A program made the position numbers and the translations under genes. The notes beneath the pieces are model-generated. The model was not told the origin of the DNA and ran no database searches. It saw only the letters and a program-made list of their open reading frames with translations. This document shows, one piece after another, positions 26,168-34,133 of a DNA stretch of 34,133 bases. Location: contig JAHEEC010000041.1 of assembly GCA_024640885.1 (NCBI GenBank), forward strand, positions 1 through 34,133, written 5' to 3'. How positions within the stretch are numbered: position 1 is the stretch's first letter; each line of letters starts with the position of its first letter. Origin of the DNA: Bacteroidota bacterium. GTDB taxonomy: Bacteria; Bacteroidota; Bacteroidia; Bacteroidales; GCA-2748055.

Positions 26168-28087
26168 TTATTTGATAATAAGCTTGTTGGCGCTTCGCTC
26201 TCCTGACAGGCTTTCAAAGGTAACGATATAGAGTCCTTTTGAAAGTTTGCTGACGTCGAGGGTGATATCGCCGGTAAAATGCTGGATTGTGCGTTGAATC
26301 ACAGCTTTCCCGGTCACATCGTTGAGGGTGACAGTTCCGTTGAACTCCCTGCTCAACCTGACAGTCGCAATGGTGTTTGCCGGGTTGGGGAACAACCTGA
26401 TGGTTGAGGCCAGTTCACTGGAAGCAATACCCGTGGTGGCACCCTTAAGAATAAACTGACCAAATTCAGCATCATTCTTGTACTGCTCATTGTGGGTAAA
26501 ACTGCTCCAGGTCAACTGTGCGGAGGAACCGTCTTCATCAGTGTCGCTGACTTTAAGGTCAAAGGCGAATGCAGCGTCCACGGCAGCTACAAAGTCAAGT
26601 CCGGAAGAGGCATTCAGTGCGCTCCAGGGCCAGCTCATTTCGATGGTATAACCGATGGCATCCACTCCATCTCCGTAGTAGTCATAGGTTGCCATGGCCA
26701 CTCCTGTCCAATCCGGAGCAGGTGTGGAACCGGTTTGCCATGCCTGCTGGGGAATGGCCCTGTACTGGAAGTTGTTTGGATCATAGTTCTCGAAGGCGTC
26801 TTCCGTGGATGAACCATCTCTTTCATTGCCCATATCGAAATGATATTCACCGTTATCATTTTCCCAGGGTGAAGCCTCACTTGTATTCTGAATGCTTTCA
26901 TCGGTCACGTTGACTTGCATAAAGAGGGCGGCATCGGTCCAGGTGACCTTCATATTTGCAGCCAGGTCCAGGTCACTGGTATTGGCATCCCCAAAATGAT
27001 AGCCAAGGGGTTGTGCTTCCAGGGCATCCATGAAATCAAAATCTTCAAATGGAGTGGCATAACTACCGGCATATTGATGGACATTGAGGTCAAGGGGAGT
27101 GGGAGTCGATCCGGTGGTGAAATCGGTTGTGGTGGCATCTGAAAGGTTCTGTGCATCCACTGCAATCACACTGATGGTAATGGCAGTTTCAGGATCCAGG
27201 CCAGCAAGGTCTGTCCCGGTGGCAGTGGGATCAGGCACAAACTTTTTCGGAGCATCATTGGCCAGAACAAGGTACCCGAGTACATCGGCCTCAGGTGAGG
27301 CATCCCAGCCAATACTAGCCGAGTTGTATGTGACATTGGATGAAGTGACATTGGCAGGTGCTGCAGGCGGAGTATCGTCCACAGTAGCGGTAGCTACCAG
27401 TGTCACATCGGTGGCTGACCAGCCCCTGGGCCACTGCACATGTCCGCTGAGCTGATCCCAGCCTGTGGCCTCGGGAATATCCAGGTCGGCCACATTCACA
27501 TTCATGTTAAGGACCTTGTCGATGGCAGGATATCCGCTGAAATCCACACTATCATTTGAGAGTATGCTCCATGGAATGGCAGCCTCCATGATCCAGCCGT
27601 CTGCAGAGTTGGTTGTTGCAGAGCGGGATCCTACGGGAGTGGCTTTTGGAGGTGAATCCAGCAGTCCAAGATCTTCTCCATCGCGATCATAACCAAACCT
27701 GAAGAAAACACTGTTTCCGCTTCCGGCAGGATCATTGATGGACATCTCCACATTGTCGTTCATCCAGCTGTCCACTCCACTGCCCAGCACTCCGGTTGTG
27801 GTGATATCATCCATGATGATCACGATGACGTAGAGGCTGTCGGCATCCCAGACTGCACTCCACTTGAATGAACAATCAGCGAGACTCTGATGGTCCGGGC
27901 TCGGGGTCCAGGTGGTGGGATCCACGCCCACATACATGGCCAGGGTATCCCAGGAAGCATCCACCACACCATCTATGGTGGGAGGGGTACTGGTCTGGCC
28001 GATCTCAAATTGTGCAAGGCCATTGGAGACGGCCAGTGCCAACAACAACGAGATCATTGAAACAGTCAATCGTAGTTTTGAATTCAT
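26168..28087 (-). CDS. T9SS-secreted glycan-binding protein: two CBM9-like domains, FN3 and sorting domain, no catalytic domain
   Basis: The protein has 639 residues. After a signal peptide (MISLLLALAVSNGLAQ) there is a CBM9-like domain (about 28-235, TPPTIDGVVDASWDTLAM and VWDADSLYVIVIIMDD), an FN3 domain (about 240-325, PPAAPANVTSSNVTYNSA) and a second, more divergent CBM9-like domain (about 330-555, DAALFMQVNVTDESI and YTIEMSWPWSAL). A type A T9SS domain (about 565-639, RLFPNPANTIATVRL to ANKLIIK) closes it. I see no catalytic domain. As the first gene of the PUL it likely plays the role of a surface glycan-binding protein, but exported through T9SS rather than as a lipoprotein. It shares its module set with the downstream glycosidase, suggesting they bind the same polymer. 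Confidence 0.82.
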   Translation of the reverse strand: MNSKLRLTVSMISLLLALAVSNGLAQFEIGQTSTPPTIDGVVDASWDTLAMYVGVDPTTWTPSPDHQSLADCSFKWSAVWDADSLYVIVIIMDDITTTGVLGSGVDSWMNDNVEMSINDPAGSGNSVFFRFGYDRDGEDLGLLDSPPKATPVGSRSATTNSADGWIMEAAIPWSILSNDSVDFSGYPAIDKVLNMNVNVADLDIPEATGWDQLSGHVQWPRGWSATDVTLVATATVDDTPPAAPANVTSSNVTYNSASIGWDASPEADVLGYLVLANDAPKKFVPDPTATGTDLAGLDPETAITISVIAVDAQNLSDATTTDFTTGSTPTPLDLNVHQYAGSYATPFEDFDFMDALEAQPLGYHFGDANTSDLDLAANMKVTWTDAALFMQVNVTDESIQNTSEASPWENDNGEYHFDMGNERDGSSTEDAFENYDPNNFQYRAIPQQAWQTGSTPAPDWTGVAMATYDYYGDGVDAIGYTIEMSWPWSALNASSGLDFVAAVDAAFAFDLKVSDTDEDGSSAQLTWSSFTHNEQYKNDAEFGQFILKGATTGIASSELASTIRLFPNPANTIATVRLSREFNGTVTLNDVTGKAVIQRTIQHFTGDITLDVSKLSKGLYIVTFESLSGERSANKLIIK

Positions 28088-28158
28088 AATAAATGGTTTT
28101 TAGTTAAAAATTGAGTTTCTGCGATAGGGAGTTCAAAAATCCAACGTCACACCCAAAG

Positions 28159-28189
28159 CAAATATACGACCCGCTTTCAATAATACAAG
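28159..28189 (-). promoter_or_regulatory. Candidate PUL promoter (Bacteroidota -33/-7 type)
   Basis: Read on the minus strand, TATATTTG (28166-28159) fits the -7 consensus TAnnTTTG exactly. CTTG (28189-28186) fits the -33 TTTG in three of four bases, and the spacer is 19 bases. This would give a leader of about 65 bases before the ATG at 28087. Direct repeats sit immediately upstream. Confidence 0.55.
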
Positions 28190-28200
28190 ACGTAACATCC

Positions 28201-28228
28201 TATGATTCAGCGACTAATATATGATTCA
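28201..28228 (-). repeat. Tandem 9-bp direct repeat directly upstream of the PUL promoter
   Basis: TATGATTCA occurs at 28201-28209 and again at 28220-28228, with a 19-bp start-to-start distance (about two helical turns). The nearer copy ends 11 bases upstream of the -33 box. This position and geometry are typical of an activator binding as a dimer next to RNA polymerase. It is the best candidate site for the PUL regulator. Confidence 0.5.
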
Positions 28229-28340
28229 TTCCGCTTTAATGCCATCATTCCACCCCTTCCAAATTAATCTGCAATCCCATGGAGAACAGACATTCTTCTT
28301 ATGGCTCCTAAAACTGGAAATTCCGCTTTACTGCCACGAT
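28228..28340 (-). repeat. Pair of imperfect 21-bp direct repeats in the PUL upstream region
   Basis: ATTCCGCTTTA, one variable base, then TGCCA, two variable bases and AT, is found at 28228-28248 and at 28320-28340 (18 of 21 identical). The two copies are 92 bp apart. The far copy runs into an imperfect palindrome, TGCC..GAT-AA-ATC..GGCA (28332-28351). They may be operators or the remains of a duplication. Confidence 0.4.
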
Positions 28341-28427
28341 AAATCACGGCAATTTATACTCATGCTAAATAAAATGATGTAAAACTGGATGAAATGTCAA
28401 GGCAGGGCGCTTTGGTCGCACAAAAGC

Positions 28428-29765
28428 TTATAAAAGGATCATGCTGATCACCCAGATGACGATGATTGAAGCCACACCAATCACCAGGGTGCCCACCGTA
28501 TGGATCCTGAATCCAGTCTTGACCTTCATGCCGGTCATCTGGGTAAAGATCCAGAACATGCTGTCGTTGGCATGGGATACCACAAGCGATCCGGCTCCGA
28601 TGGAGAGCACCACCAGTGCCCTGGCGCCATCGGTGTCAAATCCCAGCGAGGCCATCATGGGGGCCAGCAGTGAAGCGGTGGTGATCAGCGAAACGGTGGA
28701 TGATCCCTGGGCACTTTTGATTGCGGCTGCAATAAGGAACGGCATGAAAATCCCGATCCGCATGTTGGCCAGGGATTCACCCATGACATCGGCAATGCCG
28801 GAGTTGCGGAGGACCATACCGAATGCACCGCCGGCACCCGTGATCAGGATAATAATGGCCGCGTTCTGCAGCGCTTTTCCCACCCATCCGGTGGAAGATA
28901 ACATCTCCCGGTCAAACTTCCGGGGGAGGGTGAAGGCGATGATGATCCCGATGATCAGTGCGATCACCGGTTCGCCGATAAACCCGATGGCATCTGCGGC
29001 AATGCCCGTCCCAAATGGGGCCGTGGGAAAATCGGAAATGGATTTCAGGACGATCAGGAGAATGGGAAGCAGGATGGGGATAAAAGATTTAAATGCCGAG
29101 GGAGCTGTTTTCAGGGTCTCTTCGATCTCTTCCTGTGAAATTTCAGGGTTGGGGTCCAGGTATACCCGGGAGGCTATTTTTGCCGCATAGAGCCAGGCTG
29201 TGAGCAGCACCGGGATGCTGGTGATCACACCCAGCATGATGACCAGGCCAAGGTCGGCCCCCAGGATCCCCGCTGCAGCGATGGGGCCAGGGGTGGGGGG
29301 GACCAGCACATGGGTAATGGAGAGCCCCAGCACCAGGGCCGAGGCCGATCCCGCCAGGGATATCTTCGCCTCTTTTGAAAGGGCTTTGTTCAGGGGCGAG
29401 AGGATCACGAATCCCGAATCGGCGAAAACCGGGATGGAGACAAAATATCCGATGATGGCCATGGTCAGGGGCACCTGTTTCTTCCCGGTAAGTTTCAGAA
29501 CCCTGCTGGCCATCGCGTAAGCTCCTCCCGATTGTTCCAGGAAGGTGCCAATGATCACCCCGGCGATGATCACGATCCCGATCTGCCCGATGGTCCTTCC
29601 AAACCCTTCATTGATCGACTCCACGATTGAATCAAGAGGCATGCCCGAGAAGAGGCCGAAAAAGACAGCCACAAAAAGGAGCGCCAGGAACGGGTGAAAA
29701 CGGAACCTGCTTGTGGAGACGACGATCAGCAGCACGCTGACCAGGAGGAGGACGATGAGCCACAT
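28428..29765 (-). CDS. GntP-family gluconate/sugar-acid:H+ symporter
   Basis: The protein has 445 residues, the normal GntP length, with about 12-14 hydrophobic helices across the inner membrane. Family blocks include FFGLFSGMPLDSIVESINEGFG, IIGTFLEQSGGAYAMA, YFVSIPVFADSGFVIL, HVLVPPTPGPIAAAGILGADLG, the SAQGSSTVSLITTASL region and VVSHANDSMFWIFTQMTG. These are diagnostic of gluconate, ketogluconate or glycerate permeases; the actual acid cannot be chosen. It could take up uronic or aldonic acids released by plant-glycan breakdown. It begins 12 bases after the asnA stop and shares its transcript. Confidence 0.92.
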   Translation of the reverse strand: MWLIVLLLVSVLLIVVSTSRFRFHPFLALLFVAVFFGLFSGMPLDSIVESINEGFGRTIGQIGIVIIAGVIIGTFLEQSGGAYAMASRVLKLTGKKQVPLTMAIIGYFVSIPVFADSGFVILSPLNKALSKEAKISLAGSASALVLGLSITHVLVPPTPGPIAAAGILGADLGLVIMLGVITSIPVLLTAWLYAAKIASRVYLDPNPEISQEEIEETLKTAPSAFKSFIPILLPILLIVLKSISDFPTAPFGTGIAADAIGFIGEPVIALIIGIIIAFTLPRKFDREMLSSTGWVGKALQNAAIIILITGAGGAFGMVLRNSGIADVMGESLANMRIGIFMPFLIAAAIKSAQGSSTVSLITTASLLAPMMASLGFDTDGARALVVLSIGAGSLVVSHANDSMFWIFTQMTGMKVKTGFRIHTVGTLVIGVASIIVIWVISMILL

Positions 29766-29777
29766 AAAACGTTGAAA

Positions 29778-30812
29778 TTACATGAGGATGATCCCCGATT
29801 TGCGGCAGTGGTCATGCATCTGGCCAGGCCAGAGGCTGGCCTGAACCTCCCCGATATGGGCCTTCCTGAGGAAGTACATGCAGAGGCGTGACTGCCCGAT
29901 CCCGCCCCCCACTGACTCGGGATATTCCCCGGCCAGGAGGCGCTTGTGGAACAACAACTCTTTTCGCTCGCTCTTGCCCTGGATCTCCAGCTGCCTGATC
30001 AGGGCCTCCCTGTCCACCCGGATCCCCATGGATGAGAGCTCAAAGGCACTCTCAAGGATGGGATTCCAGACTACGATGTCACCGTTGAGCCCACGGTTTC
30101 CGTTCTCCGTGGCCGTGGACCAGTCATCGTAGTCGGGGGCCCTTCCGTCGTGCACCTTGCCGTTGGCAAGTTCCCCACCGATCCCGATAATGAATACAGC
30201 ACCGTACTCCCTGGCAGCTTCATGCTCCCGCTCCTTGGGGTCCAGGTCGGGGTACCGGGCCAGCAGCTCTTCGGCATGGATAAAGCGGATCTCATCGGGA
30301 AGCAGGGGGACGATCCTGGGATGGTTCTCGTATACAATGAATTCGGTGCGCTTGATCACCGAATAGATCTGGCGGACAATGGCTTTCAGGTAGGAGAGGT
30401 TGCGTTCCGGGGGGAGCAATATTTTTTCCCAGTCCCACTGGTCCACGTAGATGGAGTGGATGTTATCCAGCTCCTCGTCGGGCCTTAGTGCGTTCATATC
30501 CGTGTAGATCCCGTAGCTGTTGGCGATCTCGTAATCGGCCAGCATCATGCGCTTCCATTTGGCCAGGGAATGTACGATCTCGGCCACGGTCCCTTCCATA
30601 TCCTTTACCTCGAAGGTTACGGGCCGCTCGGTGCCATTCAGGTCATCATTGATCCCGGTTCCCCGTTGCACAAAAAGAGGGGCCGTAACCCTGCGCAGCT
30701 TCAATTCGGCAGCCAGGTTGGATTCAAAAAAATCCTTCACCAGCTTGATGGCTCTCTCAGTCTCCTTCAGCGAAAGGATCGGGTCGTAATTCTTGGGGAT
30801 GACCAGCTTCAT
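29778..30812 (-). CDS. asnA: Aspartate-ammonia ligase (asparagine synthetase A)
   Basis: The protein has 344 residues, the usual AsnA length. It makes asparagine from aspartate, ammonia and ATP in the cytoplasm, using a class II tRNA-synthetase fold. Diagnostic stretches are VTAPLFVQRGTGINDDLNG, EIVHSLAKWKRMML, YTDMNALRPDE.LDNIHS, YVDQWDWEK, GDIVVWNP and the C-terminal SVGGGIGQSRLCMYFL (class II motif 3). I take the ATG at 30812 (MKLVIPKNY); the longer frame to 30869 would start upstream of the predicted promoter. It is followed after 12 bases by a GntP permease, an unexpected partner. Confidence 0.96.
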   Translation of the reverse strand: MKLVIPKNYDPILSLKETERAIKLVKDFFESNLAAELKLRRVTAPLFVQRGTGINDDLNGTERPVTFEVKDMEGTVAEIVHSLAKWKRMMLADYEIANSYGIYTDMNALRPDEELDNIHSIYVDQWDWEKILLPPERNLSYLKAIVRQIYSVIKRTEFIVYENHPRIVPLLPDEIRFIHAEELLARYPDLDPKEREHEAAREYGAVFIIGIGGELANGKVHDGRAPDYDDWSTATENGNRGLNGDIVVWNPILESAFELSSMGIRVDREALIRQLEIQGKSERKELLFHKRLLAGEYPESVGGGIGQSRLCMYFLRKAHIGEVQASLWPGQMHDHCRKSGIILM

Positions 30813-30844
30813 AATAATTTCATTTCGTAGGTTAAATGCATCTA

Positions 30845-30875
30845 CAAATAACAGATTAATATATGGCAATTCAAA
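30845..30875 (-). promoter_or_regulatory. Candidate asnA promoter
   Basis: On the minus strand TTTG (30875-30872) is followed after 19 bases by GTTATTTG (30852-30845), which matches TAnnTTTG except for the first two bases. The expected leader is about 25 bases to the ATG at 30812, which supports that start. Confidence 0.42.
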
Positions 30876-30900
30876 ATGATTTCAAATTGAAATAGAATAC

Positions 30901-33837
30901 CTAGTGAAGGAAGGTAATATCACCTTTGAATAAAAGCTGATCCCCACTGGTAAAAGTGATCCAGGCATTGTACACGTATACACCGGCGGTGGCCAGCTGG
31001 CCCGATTCCAGGTATCCGTCCCATCCCACATACACCTCGTTGGTTTCAAAGACCTTCTCTCCCCAGCGGGTATAAATGATCATCCGGAGATCGACCGCAT
31101 TCTCCACATAGGGGTGGAACACGGTATTATCCACGGTATTCTCGGTCCAGTGCCCTCCGCTGGGCCCGTTGCCATTCCAGACAAAGGCATTGGGGAACTC
31201 GGTCTTTCCTTCACCTGCAATGATGGTGATCAGGGATTCCTGCACCATTGTATCCGCACAGTCATTCTCGCTCCAGGCATATAAGGTGATGGTAAAAGTG
31301 CCCTCTTCGCCGTATACGTGGGTGGCATCCTCGGCCGGGGAGGTATTCCCATCCCCGAAATCCCACAGGTAATTTGTTGCGTTGATGGAGTTGTTCTTGA
31401 ATTTGAAAACCTGTTTCAGATTCGTGGCAGAGAGGGGATATGCGTTAAACAGTGCGGTGGGAAGCTGGTGGATGGAGACGGCATGATGGGTGGTGTCGGT
31501 GCCCGACATCCCGTATGCAATAAGCTTCACATCGTGGACCTTGCTCTGGTAAAAGGTATGGGTCGGGTTCATGTCCGTGGAGAATGTCCCGTCACCAAAA
31601 TTCCACAGGTAGGAATCCGCGTAAACACTGGTGTTGCTGAAGGTGATCTCCAGGGGCGGGCAGCCCACTGAATCGGGCTCAAAAAATGCATCGGGAGGAG
31701 GCGGAAGGATCTGCACCCTTTTGACGATGCTGTCCCTGCAATACTGGTTGTAGGTGGTCAGCCCGATGTCATAGAAGCCGGGCTCATCGTACTGGTGGGT
31801 GTTCGGATCCTTAACCACATCCGTCTCCTGGTCTCCAAAGTCCCATAAATAGGACCACTCCCCGTAGCTGGAAGTGTTGATCAGGAACACATTGGTCTGG
31901 GGATATTTCTGAATTTCCGGCGAGACAAAAAAGTCGGCCACCGGCATCTCGTAGATATGGACCGAATCTCTGATGGTATCCCTGCAACCATAATAGGATT
32001 CGGCCACAAGCTGAAAATGAAAGACACTGTCCAGATGGAACACCGGGTAATAGACCGTATCGATCACCCCGTCCAGGGTGTCCACATAGAAGTAGAGGGA
32101 ATCGCCGGTGGGGATGGTATAAGTGTGGGAGATGGTTTCTGAACGCGTAATGGTTGAATCATTGTCCCCGAAGTTCCAGTAATACTTATCGTACCCGTCC
32201 CCTGCAATGAAATCCACATCCACTGGGCTGCACCAGTCGTCGTAATTGGCGGTGACCGTGATGTCGGGCAGGGTGAGCACCTCCATCAGAAGGGTGTCGT
32301 TCAGGTCATTATCGCACGAATTGCTCCCATGGTGTTCAATGACCTTGTGAAGTACATACTGGTTCATTCCCGGCTGGTTGTTGAGGAAGAGGGTAAAGGT
32401 TCCTGTGGTAAGGTTAAACAGGGTATCGATGTTGCCCCTGATCTCCACCACCAGGTCGAACCTGGAGGTGTCGGATCCGGCGATCAGGATATCTGCCGAG
32501 GAGGAGTTATCCGGGCCCTCGCACCATGACGAATCATTGGTCAGGATTGCAGCATGGGGAATGTCTGCCACCCGCACCTCAATGGAATCCACACCGGAGC
32601 ATCCCGATGCATCCGGGTTGGTGGTGAAAACGATGTCGTGGGATCCCAGTCCCGCAACGGCCGGATCAAACAGACCCGTGTTCGCATTGGTAATCCCGTT
32701 TCCGGTCCAGGTGCCCAGCGTGGGAGATGATTCGAGGTCGTAGGGTGCATCATAAATGCAGAATGGATCCACGGGTGTGGCGGTGGCAGCAGGGGCATCC
32801 CTCACCGTGATCCCGATGGAGTCGGCCGAATAACAGGAGTTGCCGTCGGTGACCTCGTACTTGATCTTATGGCTGCCAGGGCCTGCCACATAGGGGCTGA
32901 ACTCCCCGCTTGATACATTAAGGATCCCGGTGCCTGAGAAGATACCCCCGCCCGTGGCCACTGTAAGCAGGATGGGATCATTAAACTTGCACATGGTATC
33001 CACCGGCGTGATGGTGGCATCGGGGATCCCCACGATGCGGATCACAGAACGGTCGGTGACCGGTGGCTTGCCCTCGGGATACTGGTTGCAGTAGTTCCAG
33101 TACCTGAGCTCCACTTCAAATTCCTCTCCCACCAGGTTGTCATCGGCCACTGTGATGGGCAGGCTCTGCTCACTGGAACCGTGGACCGGTCCGGGCAGGG
33201 TGATCACCGGCCCTTCGTAGGGCCAGGGTCCCGTATAACCATCCACGCTCACCGGCGTGGATGAGGACATGCTGTTGTTTGTGCCGTACACCCACTGGAT
33301 CCACCTGGTATCTTCGTTGGGTACATCATTCTCCTGGGGAGGCACACAATTGAAGAGGGTCCCGTCATCGAAACGCATGGTGGCCCCGTTTCCAACGCAC
33401 ACCGGGTAGACGTCGGGCTCCGCATTGACCTCCCCGCCATTTTCGTTGTCCGTATCCCAGATGGTGACGATCTGTTCCTGGGTGGAGGAGCTGCACACCA
33501 CACCGTTCACCAGGAGGGTGGCCAGGGGATGGTAGTTGCACTTGTCGTCCAGGGAGGTATAGACATGGTTGGCATCTGCATTAAAGGTGCCTGCCGGACC
33601 CTCTGTAGCTGCCACCGTCTCAGAGGACCCATCGTCCCATGTATAACGGATCTCAACCGAAGTGCCGGCATTGTTCACCCCCACGTAGGTGACATTCCAG
33701 TCCACCTCCACCGGTGAGCATAGCCGGTCTGGAACAATGGAGTTGGCCTTGGAGAGGATGCTGCAAGTCTGTCCGGTACCCTTGAAGGAAAGGAGCAGGA
33801 AGAGGGTAGTACAGAGCAGAAATGCCTCTCTTTTCAT
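30901..33837 (-). CDS. Large PKD-domain cell-surface protein with type B T9SS (gliding-motility-type) C-terminal domain
   Basis: The protein has 978 residues and a signal peptide (FLLCTTLFLLLSFKGTGQ). At least four PKD domains are marked by the W.FGD core: YYWNFGDNDS, YLWDFGDQETD, YLWNFGDGTFS and YLWDFGDGNTS. The middle part (about 275-430) has Ig/SprB-like repeats with ..GTW/GTGI.. and VDSIEV or ADSIGITV spacing (GGGIFSGTGILN, LGTWTGNGITN), typical of Bacteroidota surface adhesins. The last 85 residues (EFPNAFVWNGNG, IIYTRWGEKVFETNE, YVGWDGY, TAGVYVYNAWI, KGDITFLH) form a type B sorting domain. It is probably anchored at or shed from the surface and used for adhesion or gliding. No enzyme domain is visible. 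It sits 24 bases after the oxidoreductase stop. Confidence 0.88.
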   Translation of the reverse strand: MKREAFLLCTTLFLLLSFKGTGQTCSILSKANSIVPDRLCSPVEVDWNVTYVGVNNAGTSVEIRYTWDDGSSETVAATEGPAGTFNADANHVYTSLDDKCNYHPLATLLVNGVVCSSSTQEQIVTIWDTDNENGGEVNAEPDVYPVCVGNGATMRFDDGTLFNCVPPQENDVPNEDTRWIQWVYGTNNSMSSSTPVSVDGYTGPWPYEGPVITLPGPVHGSSEQSLPITVADDNLVGEEFEVELRYWNYCNQYPEGKPPVTDRSVIRIVGIPDATITPVDTMCKFNDPILLTVATGGGIFSGTGILNVSSGEFSPYVAGPGSHKIKYEVTDGNSCYSADSIGITVRDAPAATATPVDPFCIYDAPYDLESSPTLGTWTGNGITNANTGLFDPAVAGLGSHDIVFTTNPDASGCSGVDSIEVRVADIPHAAILTNDSSWCEGPDNSSSADILIAGSDTSRFDLVVEIRGNIDTLFNLTTGTFTLFLNNQPGMNQYVLHKVIEHHGSNSCDNDLNDTLLMEVLTLPDITVTANYDDWCSPVDVDFIAGDGYDKYYWNFGDNDSTITRSETISHTYTIPTGDSLYFYVDTLDGVIDTVYYPVFHLDSVFHFQLVAESYYGCRDTIRDSVHIYEMPVADFFVSPEIQKYPQTNVFLINTSSYGEWSYLWDFGDQETDVVKDPNTHQYDEPGFYDIGLTTYNQYCRDSIVKRVQILPPPPDAFFEPDSVGCPPLEITFSNTSVYADSYLWNFGDGTFSTDMNPTHTFYQSKVHDVKLIAYGMSGTDTTHHAVSIHQLPTALFNAYPLSATNLKQVFKFKNNSINATNYLWDFGDGNTSPAEDATHVYGEEGTFTITLYAWSENDCADTMVQESLITIIAGEGKTEFPNAFVWNGNGPSGGHWTENTVDNTVFHPYVENAVDLRMIIYTRWGEKVFETNEVYVGWDGYLESGQLATAGVYVYNAWITFTSGDQLLFKGDITFLH

Positions 33838-33861
33838 TTGAGAAAATTATGAAATATTTAT

Positions 33862-34133
33862 TTAATAGTCGTTAAAGTCCCATTTCCCCCGGAACGGCCT
33901 GGTGAGCATCCGGTTGGCATCCTCATCATCAATGAACTTCTCGTGTGACGGTGCCCATTTCAACGGACGCTCCAGGTCATAGGCCAAATTCACGATGTTG
34001 CATACCGAAGCGGTCCTGTGGCCCGTTTCCACATCCGATACGGGACGGGTCCTGTTCCTGATGGCATCCACCCAGTCCTGGTAATGGTTGTCACTGCGGT
34101 AGAGGGGTTTGTCACTTCCTTTCAGTTCCATCT
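33862..34133 (-). CDS. Gfo/Idh/MocA-family oxidoreductase, C-terminal end (5' part beyond window)
   Basis: Only the last 90 or so residues are present; the frame runs off the window edge, so the internal Met at 34131 is not a start. SDNHYQDWVDAIRNRTRPVSDVETGHRTASVCNIVNLAYDLERPLKWAP is the standard C-terminal helix pair of exported Gfo/Idh/MocA dehydrogenases, followed by the usual tail DEDANRMLTRPFRGKWDF. These are NAD(P)-dependent sugar or sugar-acid oxidoreductases or hydrolases. The substrate and any Tat signal lie outside the window. Confidence 0.85.
   Translation of the reverse strand, partial: MELKGSDKPLYRSDNHYQDWVDAIRNRTRPVSDVETGHRTASVCNIVNLAYDLERPLKWAPSHEKFIDDEDANRMLTRPFRGKWDFNDY

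Larger units (their letters stand above)
28088..28427. other. 340-bp gene-free region upstream of the PUL
   Basis: This AT-rich gap separates the PUL from the GntP permease gene. It holds the promoter and the two repeat sets listed separately. The 5' leader (28088-28150) shows no strong RNA structure by eye. I see no small ORF with credible coding features, no tRNA and no clear terminator for the upstream permease gene, although 28341-28400 is rich in A and T. Confidence 0.6.

Noticed and set aside
28441..29190. 249-residue plus-strand open frame opposite the GntP permease
   Set aside because: It is antisense to a clear membrane transporter, with Met/Ile/Ser-rich composition expected of a shadow frame and no recognisable domain.
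30813..30869. Upstream start for asnA
   Set aside because: The 19 extra residues overlap the predicted promoter and do not belong to the AsnA family N-terminus, which begins MKLVIPKNY.
31169..32743. Several plus-strand open frames opposite the PKD protein
   Set aside because: All are antisense to a continuous PKD/type B T9SS coding frame and lack family features.
1..34133. CRISPR arrays, tRNA or rRNA genes, phage genes
   Set aside because: No regularly spaced repeats with unique spacers, no cloverleaf or rRNA-like stretches and no phage structural or integrase proteins were seen.

Overview
This window comes from the chromosome of a plant-polysaccharide-degrading member of the Bacteroidota. 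The evidence is a tandem SusC/SusD pair, type IX secretion (T9SS) C-terminal sorting domains on several secreted proteins (type A on three, type B on one), many Bacteroidota lipoproteins, a Reg_prop/Y_Y_Y sensor and promoter-like sequences of the TTTG / TAnnTTTG class. Protein content suggests an environmental or host-associated Bacteroidales/Marinilabiliales-like biomass degrader, but the taxon cannot be fixed from the sequence alone.

Layout. (1) Bases 1-5366, plus strand: the 3' part of a large secreted GH9-GH5 cellulase/mannanase-type enzyme, then an exported RraA-like protein, a double-thioredoxin exported protein and a lipoprotein with a xylose-isomerase-like TIM barrel, all tightly spaced. 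(2) Bases 5363-8473, minus strand: an S9 prolyl-oligopeptidase-type peptidase followed by a single-domain secreted GH5. (3) Bases 8611-9033, plus strand: a small DUF1761-type membrane protein. (4) Bases 9030-28087, minus strand: a polysaccharide utilisation locus (PUL) read from about 28150 downwards: CBM9/FN3 T9SS protein, multidomain clan GH-A glycosidase, SusC, SusD, GH78 rhamnosidase, GH42 galactosidase, GH43 arabinosidase/xylosidase, and lastly a membrane sensor. (5) Bases 29778-30812 and 28428-29765, minus strand: asnA followed by a GntP-family permease. (6) Bases 30901-34133, minus strand: a PKD-repeat type-B T9SS adhesin-like protein and the C-terminal end of a Gfo/Idh/MocA oxidoreductase.

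How the genes work together. The PUL looks like a unit for a rhamnose-, galactose- and arabinose/xylose-containing plant glycan (rhamnogalacturonan I with arabinogalactan side chains would fit). T9SS-exported CBM9 proteins would bind and cut at the surface, SusCD would import, and the GH78, GH42 and GH43 enzymes would trim oligosaccharides. The most unusual element is the sensor at its 3' end. It has the 14-repeat periplasmic propeller, Y_Y_Y domain, one transmembrane helix and coiled coil of a hybrid two-component sensor, but has no kinase or response regulator. It ends instead in a four-cysteine zinc ribbon plus helical segment closely resembling the N-terminal DNA-binding part of IS1595-type transposases. 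I read it as a one-component, membrane-bound regulator built from a domesticated transposase domain. A promoter with a 9-bp tandem direct repeat directly upstream of its -33 box, and a second longer repeat pair further out, lies in the 340-bp gap before the PUL and offers candidate targets.
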